This document shows, in pieces, positions 17,030 through 25,281 of a stretch of 64,000 bases of DNA. Made by a program: the position numbers and the translations under genes. Within the stretch, counting starts at the first letter, position 1. Each line of letters starts with the position of its first letter. Source of the DNA: Flavobacterium amnicola (GTDB taxonomy: Bacteria > Bacteroidota > Bacteroidia > Flavobacteriales > Flavobacteriaceae); the NCBI RefSeq assembly GCF_004122165.1, contig NZ_SBKO01000002.1, positions 1 through 64,000 on the forward strand, in the 5' to 3' direction. Under the pieces are notes generated by a model, which saw only the letters and a list, made by a program, of their open reading frames with translations, searched no databases and was not told the DNA's origin.

Positions 17030-17740
17030 TCAATTTTCATTTTCTAAATCAAAATACCCTTTCGATTTTACTTTGGTCGAAAAGAAATTCAAAAACAACA
17101 CCACAAACGACAAAAAAAACATCGATTGAATACTCACCAATATTTTTCCAAATACTGTAATAGGATAATAATCACCATAACCCACAGAATTAGAAGTTAT
17201 AGTGCTGAAATAAATCGGTTCAACCCAATGTAAAAAAGATTTATTCATTTGATTTCCAATAGAATATAAAACAGCGAACGAACATACTACTTCAATATAA
17301 TTGAAGAACAACAAAAGCATCGATCGTTTATAAGAATTTGGACGCGAAAACAAATCAGAAGCAAAAATCAATGTTGGAATATATAAAACGGTTTCCAACA
17401 ATACATACACTACACACACGATAAGTATCGTATTATTTTGCCATCCATTGTATAAAATGACAACAGGAAAAAGCACTTTACACAAAACATATACATCCAT
17501 CGCAATGTCTTGATATTCAAATCCGATTTTGTAGGCGATTTGTTTGATATAAATTCCAGGAAAAAGTAATTGAGAAGAAGATAGAACTAAACGAACAATT
17601 TTTTCAATTCCATTATCGTCTTGGTGGTCATTATTCCAAATCGATTTGATATTTTGGATTCGTTTGCGAATGGGACTACTTTTAGGTTTGTCCTTTTTGT
17701 AGTTTTTTCCTAAAATTAATTTTCGAATAAAATTTCTCAT
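17030..17740 (-). CDS. Potassium channel family protein
   Basis: A 236-residue integral membrane protein. The selectivity-filter motif is SNSVGYGDYYP near 190-200, preceded by a pore helix and followed by a final transmembrane segment. Two or three further hydrophobic segments precede it (about 75-140), and the N-terminal 60 residues are basic and cytosolic. It lacks an obvious RCK/TrkA-N domain. It should pass K+ through the inner membrane. It starts inside the last codons of the upstream methyltransferase-like gene. Confidence 0.87.
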   Translation of the reverse strand: MRNFIRKLILGKNYKKDKPKSSPIRKRIQNIKSIWNNDHQDDNGIEKIVRLVLSSSQLLFPGIYIKQIAYKIGFEYQDIAMDVYVLCKVLFPVVILYNGWQNNTILIVCVVYVLLETVLYIPTLIFASDLFSRPNSYKRSMLLLFFNYIEVVCSFAVLYSIGNQMNKSFLHWVEPIYFSTITSNSVGYGDYYPITVFGKILVSIQSMFFLSFVVLFLNFFSTKVKSKGYFDLENEN

Positions 17741-18399
17741 TTACGCAGAATAAAGAGTTCATTATCGCCTTCTACATTTGATAGTCTTTGCACTGATGAA
17801 AAATGCGCCGCGACCAATCGGTTATAAGCAGCATTTCTCTCAAAATCAACACTTAAAGTTACGATAGAATTAAATAAAACACTGCCTTTTTTGGATAAAA
17901 TTCTATTCAAATTGAAAATAAATGGTTCCGAAAACAAGAAATCAGGCATGATTTTGTCTTGAAAAATATCAATGACAATTAAATCATACGTTGTGGTTGT
18001 ATTTTTTACAAACTCAAAGGCATCTTTAAGGTTGATTTCAATATTTTTCCTTTTATCCAATCCAAAATATTGGTTCGCAATTTCAATTACTTTAGGATCT
18101 AGTTCGATTCCTATTATTTTTCCGCCAAATTGAATTTCATCTTGCAATAGTTTAATTACACTACCGCCACCTACACCAAGAACCAGTACCGATTGATACG
18201 TTGTTATCTTTTCTTTTCCAAGAGTATTCAGGCCAATTCGCATCACGCGCTCTAAACTTCCAAAAGAAAAATTGGTGTTTTTGGAATCTAAAACCAATTG
18301 ACCGTTATTCCAGGTAACTTCAAGGTTTTGATTGATTTTAGATGCTGTTTGATAAATTTTGATGGGAAGTATATAACTTAAAAGTCTCTTGAAATTCAT
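17737..18399 (-). CDS. Spermidine-synthase-like methyltransferase-fold protein
   Basis: A 220-residue Rossmann-fold protein. The SAM-type glycine motif is VLVLGVGGGSVIKLL, the acidic loop is GIELDPKVIEIANQYF, and the DAFEF and LIVIDIFQD segments follow. The family is spermidine synthase-like, but the N-terminal beta domain is short, so polyamine synthase activity is uncertain. It overlaps the potassium channel gene by four bases. Confidence 0.75.
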   Translation of the reverse strand: MNFKRLLSYILPIKIYQTASKINQNLEVTWNNGQLVLDSKNTNFSFGSLERVMRIGLNTLGKEKITTYQSVLVLGVGGGSVIKLLQDEIQFGGKIIGIELDPKVIEIANQYFGLDKRKNIEINLKDAFEFVKNTTTTYDLIVIDIFQDKIMPDFLFSEPFIFNLNRILSKKGSVLFNSIVTLSVDFERNAAYNRLVAAHFSSVQRLSNVEGDNELFILRK

Positions 18400-18494
18400 A
18401 TTATTTCAGTCAGTTCGAGTATTTTTGTCAGTTGAAGTTGTTCTCTGAAACAAACAAAAAATGTATCGAGAACTTCCAATCGTAAATATAATGT

Positions 18495-18502
18495 TATTTT
18501 TG
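18495..18502 (+). promoter_or_regulatory. Putative -7 box with near-leaderless start
   Basis: TATTTTTG matches TAnnTTTG and ends only four bases before the acyltransferase ATG at 18507. If used, transcription would start at or next to the start codon. Confidence 0.4.
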
Positions 18503-18506
18503 AAGT

Positions 18507-19061
18507 ATGAAGAAAAGAATCTATCAGTTTGTGTTTTACAAAATAATGGGATGGAAAATTGTAGGCAACTACGGTAATATAGCCAAAAAATGTGTGATGC
18601 CTGTGGTTCCGCATACCAGTTGGCACGACTTCTATATAGGTTTGTGCACACGCGGTAGTTTGGGTTTAGAAATTAATTTTGTTGGAAAAAAAGAACTTTT
18701 TATTTTTCCTTTTGGCTATTATTTTAAAGCCGTAGGTGGTGAACCTTTAAACCGATTTAAGAACGAAAATAAAGTAGATGCCATCGCCAAAATATTTGCT
18801 AATAAAGAAACCTTCCGATTGGCTATTTCTCCTGAAGGGACTCGTAAAAAAGTAACCGAATGGAAAACGGGTTTTTATTATATTGCTTTAAAAGCGGGTG
18901 TTCCTATTGTTCCAGTTGGTTTTGATTGGAAGAATAAACAAGTCATCATATTCCCGGAATTAATGCCGTCAGGTGATAAAGAAGCCGATTTTGAAATTCT
19001 TGAAAATTACTTTAATGGAATAATCGGGAAGGTGCCAGAAAATAGTTTTACAAAAAAATAA
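18507..19061 (+). CDS. 1-acyl-glycerol-3-phosphate acyltransferase-like protein
   Basis: A 184-residue PlsC-type acyltransferase. The HxxxxD motif is in PHTSWHDFYIG and the acyl-acceptor motif SPEGTR is near residue 112. It lacks a long N-terminal membrane anchor, as do several short Bacteroidota members, so it may act on phospholipid or another lipid at the inner membrane. Substrate unproven. Confidence 0.83.
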   Translation: MKKRIYQFVFYKIMGWKIVGNYGNIAKKCVMPVVPHTSWHDFYIGLCTRGSLGLEINFVGKKELFIFPFGYYFKAVGGEPLNRFKNENKVDAIAKIFANKETFRLAISPEGTRKKVTEWKTGFYYIALKAGVPIVPVGFDWKNKQVIIFPELMPSGDKEADFEILENYFNGIIGKVPENSFTKK

Positions 19062-19124
19062 CTTTTTTTAAAACCATAGTGCCACGTTTTTCGTAAATGA
19101 GTAAAACATTAAATTATTCAAACT

Positions 19125-20144
19125 ATGAAAAACGTATTTTTTCCATTAGCTATTGTTGGTTTATTAGTAATCGGTTGTTCAAAAGATGACGAACAAATGA
19201 TTCCAATATTTCCATCTGTTATTAATGAATCAAAATTAGTAACGACCAGTAACACATCTGGTAAAATCTCTTACACCAATTTATTAGCTTCCAATCCGGA
19301 AACTAAAAATCTAACCATTACGTCCACCGATGCAGACGGAGCTTATTATGACAGCTCTAAAGATGAATTTATTTTGGCTTCCAGAACCAATAACAGATTA
19401 GAATTATACAAAGGTGTTTCTAGTTCTGTTAAAAACAACACTGATAATGTTAGCTTACAATTTTCGAGTACTGCTTCAGAATTCAATAATCCAAGGGAAA
19501 TTTTTGTTGTTAAGGATAAAGTAGTGGTAACACAAGATCAAAATGCTGCCAATGGAAATACTAATAAGTTTTTAGTGTATCAAAAAACGACATCAAGTTT
19601 TACTCTTTTAAATTCTTATACTTTAAATTTTAAAGTGTGGGGAATTCATATCGATGGTACAACTTTATATGCTATTGCTGATTTGACAGGGGATGTAGTG
19701 GTATTTAATGATTTCTTCTCAAACGCAGACGGTGCAATTACTCCAACCAAAAGAGTTACTATTGAAGGTTTAATTCGTACGCATGGAATTACATTTTCTA
19801 AAACCGATAATAGAATGATTTTAACCGATGTTGGAAGTGCGGCTTCCGATGTGGATGGTGGTTTAATCGTAATTAATAATTTCTCCAACGTTATCGCAAA
19901 TACTTCAAACGGTGGTACTGTTGCATTAGCCGATCAGATTAGAATATATGGTCCAAACTCAAAATTAGGTAATCCAGTAGATGTTGCCTATGATAATGTG
20001 ACGAATAAAATTTATGTTGCAGAACGATTGAATGCTGGCGGACAAGTGTTAACATTTGCGTTGCCAACTTCCACTGCTGATGCAACACCTGAAAAATCAG
20101 TTTTGGAACCAGGAGTTTCTTCAGTATATCTCATCCGAAAATAA
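19125..20144 (+). CDS. Beta-propeller-like lipoprotein
   Basis: A 339-residue protein with an SPII signal peptide; the lipobox Cys is C18 in LLVIGCS. The mature part has repeating beta-strand-rich units with NPREIFVV and NPVDVAYD motifs that recall NHL or YncE-like propellers. Function unknown. It is followed by a strong terminator and appears monocistronic. Confidence 0.7.
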   Translation: MKNVFFPLAIVGLLVIGCSKDDEQMIPIFPSVINESKLVTTSNTSGKISYTNLLASNPETKNLTITSTDADGAYYDSSKDEFILASRTNNRLELYKGVSSSVKNNTDNVSLQFSSTASEFNNPREIFVVKDKVVVTQDQNAANGNTNKFLVYQKTTSSFTLLNSYTLNFKVWGIHIDGTTLYAIADLTGDVVVFNDFFSNADGAITPTKRVTIEGLIRTHGITFSKTDNRMILTDVGSAASDVDGGLIVINNFSNVIANTSNGGTVALADQIRIYGPNSKLGNPVDVAYDNVTNKIYVAERLNAGGQVLTFALPTSTADATPEKSVLEPGVSSVYLIRK

Positions 20145-20173
20145 GATCCAGTTTATTTGATTTGATTTTGTTC

Positions 20174-20212
20174 GAGAAGTCTTCCTGATTTTAGGGAGAC
20201 TTCTCTTTTTAT
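20174..20212 (+). terminator. Rho-independent terminator
   Basis: GAGAAGTCT at 20174-20182 pairs with AGACTTCTC at 20197-20205, extended inwards by three more pairs, followed by a T run. Confidence 0.85.
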
Positions 20213-20245
20213 TATAAGAAGAAGGTAGAAGTGTTATGAATAGAT

Positions 20246-20716
20246 TTAATTTTTATAATTCTTAAAAGTTCCATCTTTGAAAAAAATTACAATTCGGTCA
20301 ATATCTTGATCGGAATGTATGTTATCTAAAATTCGCGTATTTGAAAATTTTTCTTCCGAAATTTCATTTACGCGATTTTTTTCGACACTTGGTTCGGTCG
20401 AAAATAAATCAGGTTGATTATCTATTTTGATTTCTTGTTGTACATTTTGAGAAATAGGAGTAGACTGAATTTCTAAATTTTGATTTTCAGATTTTGGAAA
20501 ATTTCCTTTTCCATTTACAATCCAATACAAATCTACTTCTGGAAATTCACTCACAATTTTCATGATTAAATCCAAACTTGGTTTGTTTCTGCCCGAGAGT
20601 AGGTGAGACAAACTGGAACGTTGTACCCCAACTTTATCAGCAAAAGAAGAGGCTGATAAATTGTAATACTCTAAGATTATTTCCAATCTTTTTATGAAAT
20701 CATCGATGTTTACCAT
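20246..20716 (-). CDS. XRE-family helix-turn-helix regulator
   Basis: A 156-residue protein. The N-terminal HTH_3 domain (about 8-62) has the recognition region VQRSSLSHLLSGRNKPS, followed by the DLYWIVNGKGNFP segment typical of Bacteroidota XRE proteins. The remainder is polar and probably disordered, ending in a short VIFFKDGTFKNY strand. It is divergent from the M14 peptidase gene across a spacer full of palindromic sites; one lies over its own -7 box, which points to autoregulation. Confidence 0.85.
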   Translation of the reverse strand: MVNIDDFIKRLEIILEYYNLSASSFADKVGVQRSSLSHLLSGRNKPSLDLIMKIVSEFPEVDLYWIVNGKGNFPKSENQNLEIQSTPISQNVQQEIKIDNQPDLFSTEPSVEKNRVNEISEEKFSNTRILDNIHSDQDIDRIVIFFKDGTFKNYKN

Positions 20717-21004
20717 TGTAAATTAATCTAAAATATATTCGGTTTACAAATGTAACAAAACGAATTGAATTAACCTATTTTACAATTGTAAATAACTAAA
20801 TTTAGTTAATATATAAGTTTATATAATTTATTATAAAGTATTGATAATTAAATACTTTATTATATAAAATACAAATGTAAATTTAATTCGAAATCAACTA
20901 TAATAAAGGGCGTACGATTGACTACAAGACTGTTTACATAAGTATACAAATCTTGAATTTCATCTATTTACAATTGTAAATTATAAGTTGTTTACATTTG
21001 TAAC
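20708..21004. promoter_or_regulatory. Cluster of seven TTTACAnnTGTAAA-type operator sites
   Basis: Sites lie at 20708-20723 (covers the regulator start codon), 20743-20756, 20779-20792 (perfect), 20869-20882, 20933-20950 (degenerate), 20967-20980 (perfect) and 20991-21004. TACATTTG -7 boxes are embedded in the site at 20743 (minus strand, for the regulator) and the site at 20991 (plus strand, for the peptidase). A 10-bp inverted repeat (20833-20842 with 20851-20860) sits near the middle. Binding by the neighbouring HTH protein is inferred. Confidence 0.8.
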
Positions 21005-21018
21005 AAGATAATTATAGC

Positions 21019-22176
21019 ATGGATTTCATACAATTGTTTAATCGATTTAAAGCACAATCAATTTCAGGAAGATATATTACAAATCGTCATATAGAGCCTT
21101 TATTGGAAAATTTAAAAAGCGATTTTGAAGTTTCGGTGATTGGTCAGTCGGTACAACAAAAACCGATTTATGCACTTAAAATTGGAACCGGAAAAACTAA
21201 AATTTTCATGTGGTCTCAAATGCATGGTAACGAATCAACAACCACTAAAGCATTGTTTGATTTGTTTAATTTCTTGCAATCTGATGAAAAAGAAGCAAAA
21301 GAACTGAAGGATAATTTTACGTTATTATGTATTCCGATACTTAATCCTGATGGTGCCGAAGTTTATACCCGTGTCAATGCGAATGAAATTGATTTAAATC
21401 GTGATTCAAATGACTTGTCACAGCCCGAAAGTCAGTTGTTGCGAAAGACTTTTGAAACATTTAAACCTGTTTTTTGTTTTAACCTGCATGATCAACGTTC
21501 GATTTTTGCGGCCGGAGCGACTAGAAACCCTGCAACAGTATCGTTTTTAGCGCCTGCATATAATGAAGCCAGAGAATACAACGATATTCGATTAAAGGCA
21601 GTAGATGTTATTGTAGCTATGAATACGGAGCTTCAAAAGCATATTCCTAATCAGGTAGGGTGTTTCGATGATTCCTTTAATAGTAATTGCATTGGTGATC
21701 AATTTCAAATGTTAGGTGTGCCAACGATATTGTTCGAAGCGGGACACTTTCAGAACGATTACGAACGTGAAGCAACTAGAAAATATATTTTTATTGCTTA
21801 TTTGTCTGGTTTAAAATATATTAGTAAAAATGCTATTGAAGGAGAAAATTTGAACGAGTATTTAAATATTCCTCAAAATAAATCGCTTTTTTACGATTTT
21901 GTTTACAGAAAATTTAAAGTTAATACCAATTCTTTAAATATAATTACTAACTTTGCGGCGCATTATAAAGAAATATTGGTTGCTGATAAAATAATTTTTG
22001 AAGCAACTATTGTTGAAGTGGGGGAAGGAATTACCAATTTTGGTCATTTGGAGTACGATGGTGAAAATGGGGTTTATAGTGATGATTTTAATGATATTCC
22101 GGAAATTGACAAAAAGGCTAATTTTTATCTAAACAAAGTAATTTCTTTTGTAAATGGTAAGAAAGTAAGCAAATAG
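21019..22176 (+). CDS. M14 family zinc carboxypeptidase-like protein
   Basis: A 385-residue metallopeptidase. The zinc motif HxxE is in MHGNEST (near 72), a LNPDGAEVYTR and DLNRD substrate-binding region follows, the third zinc His is in FNLHDQ, and the catalytic Glu is in LFEAGHF near 240. No signal peptide is seen, so it is probably cytosolic. It may trim peptides or act as a deacylase. The ATG is 14 bases after the last operator site. Confidence 0.87.
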   Translation: MDFIQLFNRFKAQSISGRYITNRHIEPLLENLKSDFEVSVIGQSVQQKPIYALKIGTGKTKIFMWSQMHGNESTTTKALFDLFNFLQSDEKEAKELKDNFTLLCIPILNPDGAEVYTRVNANEIDLNRDSNDLSQPESQLLRKTFETFKPVFCFNLHDQRSIFAAGATRNPATVSFLAPAYNEAREYNDIRLKAVDVIVAMNTELQKHIPNQVGCFDDSFNSNCIGDQFQMLGVPTILFEAGHFQNDYEREATRKYIFIAYLSGLKYISKNAIEGENLNEYLNIPQNKSLFYDFVYRKFKVNTNSLNIITNFAAHYKEILVADKIIFEATIVEVGEGITNFGHLEYDGENGVYSDDFNDIPEIDKKANFYLNKVISFVNGKKVSK

Positions 22177-22197
22177 CATAAACACAAATATAAATAT

Positions 22198-22677
22198 ATG
22201 AGCAAGTTTCGTCTAGATGAAGTAGATCATCAAATTCTTGATATGTTGATAGACAACACAAGAATTCCTTTCACTGATATTGCAAAAAAACTTTTAATTT
22301 CTGCGGGTACAGTGCACGTTCGTGTAAAAAAATTAGAAGATGCAGGAATTATTCAAGGTTCTTCTTTGACATTGGATTATGAAAAATTGGGTTATTCTTT
22401 CATAGCGTATGTTGGTGTATTTTTAAACAATACCTCTCAAACTAAATTTGTTTTGGAGCGTATTAATGAGATTCCTTATGTAACGGTAGCGCACGTAACT
22501 ACTGGAAAATTCAACATTTTCTGTAAAATTAGAGCTAGAGATACTAAGCATGCTAAAGATGTAATCTATATGATAGATGATATTGAAGGGGTGTACAGAA
22601 CCGAAACGATGATTTCGCTAGACGAAAGTATCAATGATAAAAAACGCTTAATGCATACTATTTTTAGAGAAATGTAA
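22198..22677 (+). CDS. Lrp/AsnC family transcriptional regulator
   Basis: A 159-residue regulator. The N-terminal winged helix (DEVDHQILDMLIDNTR, then TDIAKKLLISAGTVHVRVKKL) and the C-terminal RAM ligand-binding domain (about 70-145) are both present. Such proteins sense amino acids. It lies 21 bases after the M14 gene in the same direction and ends in a terminator. Confidence 0.93.
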   Translation: MSKFRLDEVDHQILDMLIDNTRIPFTDIAKKLLISAGTVHVRVKKLEDAGIIQGSSLTLDYEKLGYSFIAYVGVFLNNTSQTKFVLERINEIPYVTVAHVTTGKFNIFCKIRARDTKHAKDVIYMIDDIEGVYRTETMISLDESINDKKRLMHTIFREM

Positions 22678-22682
22678 TATAG

Positions 22683-22708
22683 AAAGACCTTGAAAAAGGT
22701 CTTTTTTT
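22683..22708 (+). terminator. Rho-independent terminator after lrp-like gene
   Basis: AAAGACCT at 22683-22690 pairs with AGGTCTTT at 22697-22704, and the T run reaches 22708. Confidence 0.85.
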
Positions 22709-22722
22709 ATATCTTTATATTT

Positions 22723-23232
22723 ATGAAAAATTTACATCCATCAGAATACCCGGAAAATTACACTCCGTATATCAATCAAGTTAAAAGTCTTGATATAGTT
22801 GAGGCTTTAAAAGACAATCTTAATGATTTTGTGAATTTTATTGAAAGCATTCCTTTGGAAAAACACGAGTTTCAGTATCTTCCAGGGAAATGGACAATCA
22901 AAGAAATTGTGCTTCATATCACTGATGCTGAACGTATATTTGGATATAGAGCGCTTCGTTTTGCGAGATTTGACGCTACTCCTTTAGCAGGTTTTGAAGA
23001 AAATGATTATGTGCCTATTTCTAATGCAAATAATCGAGATATGAAATCGCTATTAGCTGAATTTATTGCAGTTAGAAAAGCAACTATCGCTTTGTTTGAA
23101 AATTTTACAGATGAAATGTTAGCACATAAAGGGATTTCTTCGAATAAGGAAATTTCTGTGCGTGCTCTGGGGATTATAATCTCAGGACATTGCATTCACC
23201 ATCAAAACGTAATACGAGAAAGGTATTTATAG
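22723..23232 (+). CDS. DinB-family protein
   Basis: A 170-residue four-helix-bundle protein of the DinB/YfiT group. The metal-binding His residues are in VLHITDAERIFGYRALR and the C-terminal HCIHHQN motif. The family often acts in thiol transfer or has unknown function. I chose the ATG at 22723, since the longer TTG frame would start inside the upstream terminator hairpin. The 3' end overlaps the convergent DUF4258 gene by six bases. Confidence 0.85.
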   Translation: MKNLHPSEYPENYTPYINQVKSLDIVEALKDNLNDFVNFIESIPLEKHEFQYLPGKWTIKEIVLHITDAERIFGYRALRFARFDATPLAGFEENDYVPISNANNRDMKSLLAEFIAVRKATIALFENFTDEMLAHKGISSNKEISVRALGIIISGHCIHHQNVIRERYL

Positions 23233-23601
23233 TTTTTTAATATCTTTTAAAACAGCTCTGTTCTCGTAGTTTTCCACTGTTAATTCGATTTTTTGATTTT
23301 TGGTGGTTTGTCCTTCAATTACGTATAGTTTGGCAGCACCAACTTTTACATTACTTCTGTCGAAGTCAACATCTCCAAGGGTTAAGGTGTTTTTTATATC
23401 TAAGGTGTCAATCCATTCTTCGGCTAGAACTTTAGAAGCAGCATCCGAATAATGAAACGACTTGGTTCGGATGTTATTTAATACTCTTTCGTTAGGGAAA
23501 TAACTACAGCGCGTGGCTTTTTTACTGAAAACAAAATACACAATAATACTTCCGCCTAACGCGCCAAATAAGTAATAACTTAAACGAGATATAAAATTCA
23601 T
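23227..23601 (-). CDS. DUF4258-like membrane-anchored protein
   Basis: A 124-residue protein with one N-terminal transmembrane segment (about 7-25) and a small mature domain resembling DUF4258 (SYFPNERVLNNIRTK onward). Function unknown. It is the last gene after porX, tsaE and ald on the minus strand. Confidence 0.7.
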   Translation of the reverse strand: MNFISRLSYYLFGALGGSIIVYFVFSKKATRCSYFPNERVLNNIRTKSFHYSDAASKVLAEEWIDTLDIKNTLTLGDVDFDRSNVKVGAAKLYVIEGQTTKNQKIELTVENYENRAVLKDIKKL

Positions 23602-23636
23602 TTCCTTTTTTTTGGCAAAAGTACTAAAGAATAGTG

Positions 23637-24830
23637 TTAAAACACAATTAAATTAATATCTCTATATGTTAAATCAAACCATTCGCCAATATTCTTGTTG
23701 GTTAGAATTCCGTGGTAAAAATAAACGCCATTTTTTAGTCCAGCATCACATCGAATAGCACTTTCCAATCCGCCATCATCAGCGATTTGTAATAGGTAAG
23801 GGGTGATGATGTTACTTATGGATAACGAAGCGGTTTTGGAATAACGTGAAGGAATGTTAGGAACGCAATAATGGGTAACGCCGTGTTTGATAAAAGTTGG
23901 GTTTTCGTGTGTCGTAATTTCGGAAGTTTCAAAGCAGCCGCCCGTGTCAATACTTACGTCAACAATAACAGAGCCTTTTTTCATGTGCGAAACCATGTCT
24001 TCAGTGACAACAATCGGAGTTCTATATTTTCCTCGCATGGCACCAATAGCGACATCGCAACGGCGTAATGATTTTAAAAGGGTTTTATTTTGAATGGTTG
24101 ATGTGAAAACGCGTTGTTGTAAATTGTTTTGTAAACGACGTAATTTTGTAATCGAATTATCAAATACTTTTACCGAAGCACCTAGGCCTAGAGCGGTTTT
24201 AACGGCATATTCGGCAACAGTTCCGGCGCCAAGAATCACTACTTCGGTTGGTCGAACTCCTGTAATGTTTCCAAAAAGCAATCCGTTTCCTCCTTTTCCA
24301 CAAGTCATTAATTCGGCGGCAACCAGAACGGATGCGGTTCCTGCGATTTCACTCAATGATTTTACTGCTGGAAAAGAATTGTCGTCGTCTTTAATATATT
24401 CGAAAGCCAAAGCAGTGATTTTTTTCTTTTTTAAGGCTTCGAAATATTCTTTTTTTCTTGTTTTTAATTGTATGGCAGAGATCACAATAGTTTGTGATTT
24501 CATCATTTCAATTTCTGCAATTGTAGCTGGTTCCACTTTTAAAATCAGTGGACAATCAAAAACCTTTTGAGTATCGTGTGTGATTTCAGCTCCGGCATCG
24601 CTGTACTCTTTGTCGGAATAACTGGCATTTTTACCTGCGCCTGCTTCCATTAAAATACGATGCCCATGATTAGTAATCGAACTAACGGCTTCGGGAGTAA
24701 GGCAAATACGACGCTCTTGAAAAGAAGTCTCTTTTGGTATTCCAATGAAAAGTTCACTTTTATGTCTAGCAACTTCTAATTTTTCTTCCTGTGGAAGTAA
24801 ATCTTTCTTGCTAAATGGGGTAATGGCCAT
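23637..24830 (-). CDS. ald: Alanine dehydrogenase
   Basis: A 397-residue NAD-dependent enzyme converting L-alanine to pyruvate and ammonia. The N-terminal domain has GIPKETSFQERRICLTPEAV, and the Rossmann motif is VVILGAGTVAEYAVKTALGL near 200. The NAD(P) transhydrogenase alpha subunit is a related alternative, but no partner beta gene is present. ATG 24830 was chosen over a GTG seven codons upstream. The gene follows tsaE, an arrangement common in Flavobacteria. Confidence 0.9.
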   Translation of the reverse strand: MAITPFSKKDLLPQEEKLEVARHKSELFIGIPKETSFQERRICLTPEAVSSITNHGHRILMEAGAGKNASYSDKEYSDAGAEITHDTQKVFDCPLILKVEPATIAEIEMMKSQTIVISAIQLKTRKKEYFEALKKKKITALAFEYIKDDDNSFPAVKSLSEIAGTASVLVAAELMTCGKGGNGLLFGNITGVRPTEVVILGAGTVAEYAVKTALGLGASVKVFDNSITKLRRLQNNLQQRVFTSTIQNKTLLKSLRRCDVAIGAMRGKYRTPIVVTEDMVSHMKKGSVIVDVSIDTGGCFETSEITTHENPTFIKHGVTHYCVPNIPSRYSKTASLSISNIITPYLLQIADDGGLESAIRCDAGLKNGVYFYHGILTNKNIGEWFDLTYRDINLIVF

Positions 24831-24872
24831 GATTGATAGTTTGTTTGGCACAAATTACGAAAATTATCACAA

Positions 24873-25280
24873 CTACTCCAAAATTAGCTGTCTTTTTCCG
24901 TCCTCTAAAACGGATATAGTAATTACCGAGTAGTTTTCTGGAAGTAAATCAGGAATTTTTTCTGCCCATTCAATAAAACACCAATTACCGGAATATAAAT
25001 ACTCGTCAATCCCCATGTCCAAGGCCTCAGCTTGCGATTTTAATCGGTAAACATCAAAATGGTAAACTAATTGATTGTTAGCGGTTTGGTATTCATTAAC
25101 TAAACTAAAGGTTGGACTACTAGTAGCGTCTTCAACTCCTAATGTTTTACACAATATTTTAATCAAAGTGGTTTTTCCGGCACCCATTTCGCCATTAAAA
25201 AGAATGACTTTTTCGGGATTGGCATCAATTATTTTTTGTGCCACTTCGTGAATGTCTTGTAAGTAATATTCTAGTTTCAT
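24873..25280 (-). CDS. tsaE: tRNA threonylcarbamoyladenosine biosynthesis ATPase
   Basis: A 135-residue P-loop protein with Walker A GEMGAGKTT near 30-38, the SPTFSLVNEY switch region and the FIEWAEKIPDLLP motif. With TsaB, TsaC and TsaD it makes t6A37 in ANN-decoding tRNAs. It lies one base downstream of porX. Confidence 0.95.
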   Translation of the reverse strand: MKLEYYLQDIHEVAQKIIDANPEKVILFNGEMGAGKTTLIKILCKTLGVEDATSSPTFSLVNEYQTANNQLVYHFDVYRLKSQAEALDMGIDEYLYSGNWCFIEWAEKIPDLLPENYSVITISVLEDGKRQLILE

Positions 25281-25281
25281 T

